From assembly GCA_903856555.1 (NCBI GenBank), contig CAIOCC010000104.1:1-12171 (forward strand): a stretch of 12,171 nucleotides of DNA, given 5' to 3'. This DNA comes from an uncultured Bacteroidota bacterium (GTDB taxonomy: Bacteria > Bacteroidota > Bacteroidia > UBA7662). How positions within the stretch are numbered: the stretch's first letter is position 1; each line of letters opens with the position of its first letter. This document shows, piece after piece, positions 6,509 through 12,171 of this stretch. The translations under genes were made by a program, and so were the position numbers. Under the pieces are notes generated by a model. It did no database searches. It saw nothing but the letters and a program-made list of their open reading frames with translations, and was not told the DNA's origin.

Positions 6509-7279
6509 TCAAGAAGCGGATAACACAATATCGGCAAAGGCCCGGATCTGCAAGGACGCACCGCCAACCAAGGCTCCGTCCACATCGGGACCGGCCAACA
6601 AATCCGCTGCGTTGGATGCGTTTACCGAACCGCCGTAAAGAATGCGTACCGCGGCAGCGGCTTCGGGTCCTCGATTCCGTAACAACCAATCGCGGATCAA
6701 GGCATGCACCTCGTTAGCCTGCTCAGGGGAGGCGGTCAAACCCGTGCCGATGGCCCAAACCGGTTCGTAAGCCAGGACCAGGGCCGAAGAATCCAAGGAC
6801 AAACCCTCCCCTTGAAGACCTTCGTGGAGTTGGGTTTGGAGAACAGTCGCGTAATCTCCGCTTTGGCGTTGTTCAAGGGATTCGCCCACGCAGTAAACGG
6901 CCATCATGCCCTGCTCTTGGAGGCGGCGGATTTTCAAGCCAGCCTGTATCGACGTTTCGCCGTGGTATTGGCGGCGTTCGCTGTGCCCAACCAAAGCAAA
7001 ATCACAACCGGAGGCCGAAAGCATGGCCGCCGAAACTTCACCGGTATAGGCTCCGCGTTCGTGCATGGAACAGTCCTGAGCACCCATCAAAGCATGACCC
7101 CTCAATTCGGTTGCCATGAGGCCCAAGTGAGTCAGGGGCACGGCCAGCCCCCAGTCCACCCTTCGGTGGAGGCCGTCCTTGATGGTTGGCGCCATCTGAC
7201 GAGCCAGGAGTCGACCCTCTTCGGGCAAGGTGTTCATTTTCCAATTGCCCAAAACAAGGGGCGTTCGTTGATTCATCAT
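6509..7279 (-). CDS. tpiA: Triosephosphate isomerase
   Basis: This enzyme interconverts dihydroxyacetone phosphate and glyceraldehyde 3-phosphate in glycolysis and gluconeogenesis. Its 256 residues match the usual length of about 250 for this TIM-barrel family. Catalytic residues are intact: Lys14 in GNWKMN, His99 in VGHSERR and Glu172 in AYEPVWAIGTG. The phosphate-gripping YGGSVNASNA and a GALVGGASL segment lie near the C-terminus, and HERGAYTGEVSAAML marks the subunit-interface region. Two ATGs stand in tandem (7279 and 7276) and either may be used. A TTG further up at 7333 would overlap the preceding gene and add residues not seen in the family. The start is 16 nt after the GlmU-like stop and the stop is 2 nt before prmA, so it is mid-operon. 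Confidence 0.96.
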   Translation of the reverse strand: MMNQRTPLVLGNWKMNTLPEEGRLLARQMAPTIKDGLHRRVDWGLAVPLTHLGLMATELRGHALMGAQDCSMHERGAYTGEVSAAMLSASGCDFALVGHSERRQYHGETSIQAGLKIRRLQEQGMMAVYCVGESLEQRQSGDYATVLQTQLHEGLQGEGLSLDSSALVLAYEPVWAIGTGLTASPEQANEVHALIRDWLLRNRGPEAAAAVRILYGGSVNASNAADLLAGPDVDGALVGGASLQIRAFADIVLSAS

Positions 7280-7295
7280 AGCATCATTCAATAAC

Positions 7296-8471
7296 TCACT
7301 TTTCCCAGGTTCGCTGGTAGGCACTTTGTTCAAAAACTTCCTTCAGCTTTTGCTTTTCTGTTTCATCCAAAGCGATGGATCGGCGTTGCATCACCCGTTC
7401 GGTGGTTTCACAAAATTTATCAAATCGAAAAGTCTCCATGCCGTGAATACCACCCCATCCAAAACAGGGCACGAAAGGCCGGACGAAACCGCCTCCAAAA
7501 ACATTGGCCCCCACCCCAATCACGGTGCCGGTATTGAACATGGTATTGATTCCGCATTTGGCATGATCCGCCATCACCAGGCCGCAAAATGTCAGCCCGG
7601 TACTCCGAAAGCGAGAGGTCGCGATGTCCCAAAGTTTGACAGGCTCGTAGTTGTTTTTGAGGTTGGAATTGTTGGTGTCGGCACCCCAATTGCACCAACG
7701 GCCGATCACGGAATTACCCATAAAGCCATCGTGCCCTTTGTTGGAATAGGAATGCAAAACCGAGTTGCTGACTTCCCCCCCCACCTTGCAATAAGGCCCT
7801 ACCGTCGTATCACCGTAAATTTTGGCCCCCATTTTGAGGGTCGCGTGTTCACCCAAAGCCATCGGGCCTTTGACGAGGGTCCCGGGCATGATTTCAGCGT
7901 GGGCACCCACCCAAATGGGTCCATCGGTGGCATCCAATACCGCCGCCTTGACTTTGGCTGTCGGGTGCACCCAAACTTGATCGGGTTGGTAGACCACCGT
8001 ATGAGGATCGCAATCCGCGCGCTCCTCCCAAGATGGCCAGGCCCATTCCCCGCCGGCTTCTTGCATTCTGGCTAAATCGGCTTTGATTTCACGACCGTTT
8101 TTCAAAAAAATATCTTCAGGATAATCGAGCAAGTTGGTTTCATGGACCCAAGGAAGCCATTCAACCCCTGCTGCATCCAAAACGCCGGCATCTTCCTCCC
8201 CTGGGCGATGAACCCTCAACAAAGGACGATCCTGATAGCTCAAGCCCTGACCATCGCGAAGGCCTTCGATCGTTTCTAACAACTTTGGATCGGGCAATAG
8301 CCGAGAGTTCACGGTCAAAGCCAAGGAACGTCGGTTCCATGCCATCGCCCATTTGTGGGCCAAGGTCAGGATACCCACCCTGATTTCCTCGGGGGGCATG
8401 GTATACGTCAGCGGCAAAAGGTGAACCGCCTGCGCATCGTCCGCAAAAGAAACAAGCCCGTTCGACCTCAT
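7296..8471 (-). CDS. GlmU-like sugar nucleotidyltransferase / acyltransferase (Bacteroidota type)
   Basis: This 391-residue protein resembles the Bacteroidota GlmU family (the group modelled as TIGR03991). It is thought to act as UDP-GlcNAc diphosphorylase and glucosamine-1-phosphate N-acetyltransferase for cell-wall precursors. The N-terminal half is divergent: LLPLTYTMPPEEIRVGILT (18-36) followed by KW (40-41) matches the family's opening block, but the TRP I expect there is TMP. From about residue 160 the protein is a left-handed beta-helix of hexapeptide repeats (VWVHPTAKVKAAVLD, IWVGAHAEIMPGTLV, MALGEHATLKMGAKIYG, TTVGPYCKVGGEV). It continues with CNWGADTNNSNLKNNYEPV (260-278) and ADHAKCGINTMFNTG (301-315), then a C-terminal helix. 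Its ATG overlaps the clpC stop as ATGA. A role in another activated-sugar pathway cannot be excluded. Confidence 0.82.
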   Translation of the reverse strand: MRSNGLVSFADDAQAVHLLPLTYTMPPEEIRVGILTLAHKWAMAWNRRSLALTVNSRLLPDPKLLETIEGLRDGQGLSYQDRPLLRVHRPGEEDAGVLDAAGVEWLPWVHETNLLDYPEDIFLKNGREIKADLARMQEAGGEWAWPSWEERADCDPHTVVYQPDQVWVHPTAKVKAAVLDATDGPIWVGAHAEIMPGTLVKGPMALGEHATLKMGAKIYGDTTVGPYCKVGGEVSNSVLHSYSNKGHDGFMGNSVIGRWCNWGADTNNSNLKNNYEPVKLWDIATSRFRSTGLTFCGLVMADHAKCGINTMFNTGTVIGVGANVFGGGFVRPFVPCFGWGGIHGMETFRFDKFCETTERVMQRRSIALDETEKQKLKEVFEQSAYQRTWEK

Positions 8472-11044
8472 TCCTGCTCCCCGGAAGGGGGGGTACTTTT
8501 GCTTTTGCGAGAAGGACGAGGTGGAGGTGTAGGATCCACCACGGTCACCTGCATTTGACCTTCGGAATCCGCCTCCAACTTGAGGGTAGAACCCGGTTGG
8601 AGTTGACCACTAATCATTTGTTCCGCCACCACATCCTCGACGTATTTCTGAATGGCTCGTTTGAGGGGCCTGGCTCCAAACTGAGGGTCGTAGCCTTTTT
8701 CGGCTAACAAATCCAAGGCCGAAGGAGCCAATTCAACCTGATAACCCAGGTCTTGAATCCGCTTCAGCACTGAACCCAAAGTCAAATGGATAATCTTGGA
8801 CAATTCTTCCCGGTCCAACGAATTAAAGACGATGACATCGTCAATTCGGTTCAGGAATTCCGGAGAAAAGGTTTTCTTCAGAGCACCCTGAATGACCGAA
8901 TTGCTCTCTTTGTCTTTGGCTTCAACCTTGCTGGGCGTGGTAAAACCAACCCCGGTGCCAAAATCTTTGAGCTGCCTGGAACCAATGTTCGAGGTCAAGA
9001 TGATGAGGGTGTTTTTGAAATCCACCTTGCGACCCATTCCGTCGGTCAATTGGCCATCATCCAAAACTTGCAACAACAGATTGAAAATATCCGGATGCGC
9101 TTTCTCAACTTCGTCCAGCAGAATAACGGAATAGGGCTTGCGACGGACTTTCTCGGTAAGCTGACCCCCTTCTTCGTAACCCACATAGCCCGGAGGGGCA
9201 CCAACGAGTCGAGATACGGCGAATTTTTCCATGTACTCACTCATGTCAATACGGATCAGCGCATCTTCGGTATCAAAGAGGAAGCGAGCCAATTCCTTGG
9301 CCAATTCGGTCTTGCCAACCCCGGTTGGCCCTAGAAAGATAAAGGAACCCATGGGTTTGCGGGGATCCTTGAGCCCGGCCCTGGTCCGCAGAATCGCTTT
9401 ACTAACCGCCTCCACCGCACGATCTTGTCCGATGACGCGCTGCTTGAGCTCAGAGGCCATTCGTCCAATGCGCTCGGCTTCGGTTTGGGCGATCCTTTTC
9501 ACAGGAACCCCTGACATCATGGCCACCACCTCGGCGATATGATCCTCTGTGACCGTAAAGCGGCTTTTGCGGGATTCTTCTTCCCAACGTTGCTTGGCCT
9601 GCTCCAATTCTTCCAGGACACGCTTTTCGTTATCCCGAAGCTTGGCAGCTTCTTCGTAACGCTGACTCTTGACGACCTTGTTTTTTTGCTCCCGAATTTC
9701 TTCGATCGCAGCCTCCAGACGAGTCACGTCTTCTGGCACGCGGATGTTGCCGATATGAACCCGGGCACCTGCTTCATCCATGGCATCAATCGCCTTGTCT
9801 GGCAGAAAACGGTCGGTAATGTACCGATCGGTTAACTTAACACAAGCGCTGATGGCCTCTTCGGTGTAGACCACTTGGTGATGGTCTTCGTATTTCTGTC
9901 GAATGTTGTTAAGAATTTGGAAGGTCTCTTCTGGCGATGGAGGATCCACCATGACTTTTTGGAATCGTCGATCCAAAGCCCCGTCCTTTTCGATAAACTG
10001 CCGGTATTCATTCAAGGTCGTGGCCCCGATGCATTGAATCTCCCCACGGGACAAGGCCGGCTTGAACATATTGCTGGCATCCAGCGAACCCGATGCACCG
10101 CCCGCTCCTACCATGGTATGAATCTCGTCAATAAATAGGATCACATCGGGGGATTTCTCCAGCTCGTTCATCACGGCCTTCATCCTTTCCTCAAACTGAC
10201 CTCGGTATTTGGTACCGGCCACCAAGGAGGATAAGTCCAGTGTAACAATTCGCTTATCAAACAAAATCCGGGAGACCTTTTTTTGATGAATTCGCAGGGC
10301 CAAACCTTCGGCAATGGCCGTTTTACCGACCCCCGGTTCTCCAATCAAGATGGGGTTGTTTTTTTTGCGGCGACTGAGAATCTGAGAAACCCTCTCAATT
10401 TCAGCATCTCTACCGATGATGGGGTCCAAACGGCCTTCTTCGGCCAACTGCGACAGATCCCGCCCAAAATTATCCAGGACCGGGGTCTTGCTTTTGGGAT
10501 TGGCCGGCTTACGGGGAAGATCACCGGCTGCCTTTTTCTCATCCTCTCCATAGGCGTCTTCGTACGAAGCCCGGGTTGTGGGCGGTGGTTCACTTCGTTC
10601 CCGACCTTCAATCATCGCATCGATTTCTTCCTTTACCAGGTCATAGGTGACATCAAATTTTTCTAAAACCCGGTTGGCAAGGCAGTCTTCTTCACGAAGA
10701 ATGGACAACAATAGATGAACAGTTCCTATCAATTCGCTCTTGAAAATCTTGGCCTCCAGAAAAGTGATTTTAAGGATTTTCTCGGCCTGTTTGGTGAGAG
10801 GGATCTGATCGGCCTGCAATCCGGATTTCTCCACGCTGTTGCGCATGGAGTCTTCGACGGCCGCTTTGAGCTTGTCAAGGGGGACGCCTAGGTTACGCAA
10901 GGTCTTGATGGCCTGCCCGTCCCCTTCCCGGATCAAACCCAAGAGCAAGTGACAGGCATCGATATAATCGTGGCCAAGACGCACCGCTTCCTCGCGGCTA
11001 AAGGCAATAACATCCTTGACCTTGGGAGAGAATTTGGCGTCCAT
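8468..11044 (-). CDS. clpC: ClpC-type AAA+ unfoldase of the Clp protease
   Basis: This 858-residue ClpA/B-family ATPase unfolds substrates and feeds them to ClpP. Domains in order: double Clp-N repeat (about 1-145), charged linker (146-190), AAA-1 with Walker A GEPGVGKT (235-242), Walker B ILFIDEIH (302-309) and pore loop GTKYRGQ (277-283), UVR-like middle segment (about 451-486), AAA-2 with Walker A GPTGVGKT (572-579), Walker B VILLDEVEKA (640-649) and pore loop GYVGYEEGG (619-627), then a C-terminal D2 domain. The UVR-like middle and its short length separate it from ClpB. VGF at 699-701 is the ClpP-docking tripeptide, so it should work with ClpP. A Pro/Ser/Lys-rich tail ends the protein. 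ATG 11044 is chosen because it begins right at the Clp-N domain and has a promoter just upstream. It is first in an operon that ends with clpS. Confidence 0.95.
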   Translation of the reverse strand: MDAKFSPKVKDVIAFSREEAVRLGHDYIDACHLLLGLIREGDGQAIKTLRNLGVPLDKLKAAVEDSMRNSVEKSGLQADQIPLTKQAEKILKITFLEAKIFKSELIGTVHLLLSILREEDCLANRVLEKFDVTYDLVKEEIDAMIEGRERSEPPPTTRASYEDAYGEDEKKAAGDLPRKPANPKSKTPVLDNFGRDLSQLAEEGRLDPIIGRDAEIERVSQILSRRKKNNPILIGEPGVGKTAIAEGLALRIHQKKVSRILFDKRIVTLDLSSLVAGTKYRGQFEERMKAVMNELEKSPDVILFIDEIHTMVGAGGASGSLDASNMFKPALSRGEIQCIGATTLNEYRQFIEKDGALDRRFQKVMVDPPSPEETFQILNNIRQKYEDHHQVVYTEEAISACVKLTDRYITDRFLPDKAIDAMDEAGARVHIGNIRVPEDVTRLEAAIEEIREQKNKVVKSQRYEEAAKLRDNEKRVLEELEQAKQRWEEESRKSRFTVTEDHIAEVVAMMSGVPVKRIAQTEAERIGRMASELKQRVIGQDRAVEAVSKAILRTRAGLKDPRKPMGSFIFLGPTGVGKTELAKELARFLFDTEDALIRIDMSEYMEKFAVSRLVGAPPGYVGYEEGGQLTEKVRRKPYSVILLDEVEKAHPDIFNLLLQVLDDGQLTDGMGRKVDFKNTLIILTSNIGSRQLKDFGTGVGFTTPSKVEAKDKESNSVIQGALKKTFSPEFLNRIDDVIVFNSLDREELSKIIHLTLGSVLKRIQDLGYQVELAPSALDLLAEKGYDPQFGARPLKRAIQKYVEDVVAEQMISGQLQPGSTLKLEADSEGQMQVTVVDPTPPPRPSRKSKSTPPSGEQE

Positions 11045-11059
11045 TTGGAGGGGTTTAGA

Positions 11060-11086
11060 CAAAATTAGGAACAAAATCCGTGCCAA
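11060..11086 (-). promoter_or_regulatory. Candidate promoter of the clpC operon
   Basis: The minus strand carries TTG (11086-11084), 16 nt, then TAATTTTG (11067-11060), which matches the Bacteroidota -7 consensus TAnnTTTG. The spacing is one base under the usual 17-23. Transcription would start around 11054, leaving a leader of only about 10 nt before ATG 11044. No HrcA (CIRCE) or CtsR-like operator was recognised. Confidence 0.5.
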
Positions 11087-11121
11087 GGGGTTTTATCCTC
11101 CCTCAAATAGGTGCATCCGCT

Positions 11122-11138
11122 CCCCTCCTTTGAAGGGG
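11122..11138 (-). terminator. Possible weak terminator after the T9SS-sorted protein gene
   Basis: On the minus strand CCCCTTC, an AAA loop and GGAGGGG form a 7-bp stem including one G-U pair. It begins 11 nt after the TAA at 11149-11151. There is no T-tract downstream, so termination may be incomplete and some read-through into clpC is possible. Confidence 0.3.
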
Positions 11139-11148
11139 CTAAGACCTG

Positions 11149-12171
11149 TTAAGGACGACTGATCAGCACCCGGGCCGTACCCAATCCGTCTTTGTGCAAG
11201 ACTTCGAGGAGGTACATCCCCCGGTTCCAGGTCCCGGTTTCCAGTTTAATGGGCGCCAGACCCGGTTCCAAGACCCTTTGATCGGACCAAACCGTCCTTC
11301 CGCTGGCATCCATGACCCGAATCCGCACATCGCCGGCGTTTTTCAACGGAATTTCCAGGTACAATTGGTCAGCAGCTGGGTTGGGATACGCTTTGAGGGC
11401 TGATTCTTCCCAACGCCCCAAGGGACGCACCGATGTCCCGGTGGAAGTCCCAAAGCCGTATACATCGCTGCGATTCCGAGGCTGTAATTTCCAGTTACTG
11501 AAATTAAAGGTCAAAATGCCTTGGATAAAGTTCAAACGCTGACGGAATGTCAGGGAATCCGTGTTGAAGTTCTGGCCCAAATCCAAACTGGACAAGGTAA
11601 CGCCACCCCGAACCCTCAAACCACTGGCCTGCGCTGAGTCCGGATAGATGCTGAATTCCCCAAAATTGGAGGGCGCATCCGGGTTTTGGTTCACCACAAA
11701 AACCGAATCAAAAATCAAGAGGGAAGATTCGTGTGGCTCGGTGTAATTGTAACGGCGCGCAATAACAGAATCAATGGGCACCCTAAAGGCTTGGTAGGGC
11801 TGGCCAGGAGCAATGTAAGCGTAGTCCAATACCTCCAAGGTCGTTATCCCAAAATCCTCCACCACCAACGCTTTTTTGATCCAAATACTGTCCCCACGAA
11901 GCCGCGTATCAATATCGGTGGACCCGTTGTTATCAGGACGCAGGGTAATCCCGGTCCATGGACCAACCCCATCTTGGAAAATAATGCGACCATAATCCGA
12001 AGGATCCAAGGTGGACATAATGCGTCCACGCAATTGCATGCTGTCCAAAACGACATCGGCAAAGATGGAACGGCCTCCAACGACCGGGGTTTCCTGAATC
12101 TCGGATACCCGGTTGATGCCACCGTTCATGACCCTAAACAAGCCAAAGGACTGAATGGTATCGGGTTGCAC
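11149..12171 (-). CDS. T9SS type A sorting-domain secreted protein, OB-fold-like repeats (partial, 3' end)
   Basis: The frame is open to the window edge, so the N-terminus and signal peptide are missing; 340 residues are visible. The last 80 or so residues are a Por secretion-system type A sorting domain: LKAYPNPAADQLYLEIP (259-275), VRIRVMDASGRTVW (282-295) and RGMYLLEVLHKDG (317-329). This sends the protein through the outer membrane by type IX secretion, usually with removal of the domain and anchoring or release at the surface. Upstream are two beta-rich units resembling the OB-fold-like repeats of many secreted Bacteroidota proteins. One is at about 40-120 (LRGRIMST, GRIIFQDGVGPWTGI, GDSIWIKKALVVEDFGITTLEV). 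The other is at about 150-235 (DSVFVVNQN, NFGEFSI, INFIQG-like strand, FSNWKLQPRNRSD). No catalytic motif is visible and the substrate is unknown. Confidence 0.85.
   Translation of the reverse strand: MQPDTIQSFGLFRVMNGGINRVSEIQETPVVGGRSIFADVVLDSMQLRGRIMSTLDPSDYGRIIFQDGVGPWTGITLRPDNNGSTDIDTRLRGDSIWIKKALVVEDFGITTLEVLDYAYIAPGQPYQAFRVPIDSVIARRYNYTEPHESSLLIFDSVFVVNQNPDAPSNFGEFSIYPDSAQASGLRVRGGVTLSSLDLGQNFNTDSLTFRQRLNFIQGILTFNFSNWKLQPRNRSDVYGFGTSTGTSVRPLGRWEESALKAYPNPAADQLYLEIPLKNAGDVRIRVMDASGRTVWSDQRVLEPGLAPIKLETGTWNRGMYLLEVLHKDGLGTARVLISRP

Noticed and set aside
6507..6689. N-terminal extension of PrmA by 61 residues
   Set aside because: The extension overlaps tpiA, begins with TTG and is Arg/Gly-rich and unlike PrmA; ATG 6506 gives the normal N-terminus.
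7326..8075. Plus-strand open frame of 249 codons opposite the GlmU-like gene
   Set aside because: It is the antisense shadow of a hexapeptide-repeat gene, and no domain or promoter supports it.
11045..11086. N-terminal extension of ClpC by 14 residues
   Set aside because: It begins with a TTG that is better read as the -33 element, and the -7 box lies within it; Clp-N starts at the ATG at 11044.
1..12171. CRISPR arrays, tRNA, rRNA, insertion sequences, prophage or defence genes
   Set aside because: No regularly spaced repeats, cloverleaf-like segments, transposases, terminal repeats or defence-type domains were seen; all gaps between genes are under 150 nt.

Overview
The window is a stretch of ordinary chromosome from a member of the Bacteroidota with roughly balanced to slightly GC-rich composition. 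Four things point to this phylum: a C-terminal type IX secretion (Por) sorting domain on the last gene, a DUF1573 periplasmic protein, a single-chain fused alpha/beta E1 dehydrogenase, and a GlmU-like protein of the Bacteroidota type. Promoter-like sites also match the phylum's own TTG / TAnnTTTG consensus, and clear Shine-Dalgarno sequences are largely absent. There are no mobile elements, CRISPR arrays, rRNA or tRNA genes that I can see.

Layout. Positions 1-894 (+) hold the tail of a beta-CASP metallo-hydrolase and then a Sco1/SenC copper-chaperone lipoprotein. Facing them, 925-2638 (-) carries a DUF1573 protein and then a class I aminotransferase. These two are separated by a hairpin and an intrinsic terminator whose T-run ends exactly at the aminotransferase start codon. 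A short divergent promoter region (2639-2770) separates DUF1573 from a fused 2-oxoacid dehydrogenase E1 (2771-5248, +). That gene ends 5 nt from the end of a long minus-strand operon: clpC (8468-11044), GlmU-like nucleotidyltransferase/acyltransferase (7296-8471), tpiA (6509-7279), prmA (5541-6506) and clpS (5254-5544). Its spacing is an ATGA overlap, 16 nt, 2 nt and another ATGA overlap. Upstream of clpC lies the 3' part of a secreted T9SS-sorted protein (11149-12171, -), which runs off the window.

How the genes fit together. The clpC operon begins with a AAA+ unfoldase and ends with ClpS, the N-degron adaptor that feeds such unfoldases. Between them are cell-envelope precursor synthesis, glycolysis and ribosomal-protein methylation. 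The E1 supplies the decarboxylating component of a 2-oxoacid dehydrogenase complex, but no E2 or E3 gene is nearby. I found no novel multi-gene system. The most interesting items are small: a promoter-like -7 box that is exactly the loop of a terminator hairpin, a reciprocal Asp/Asn swap in the E1 thiamine-diphosphate/Mg motif, and the clpC...clpS operon.
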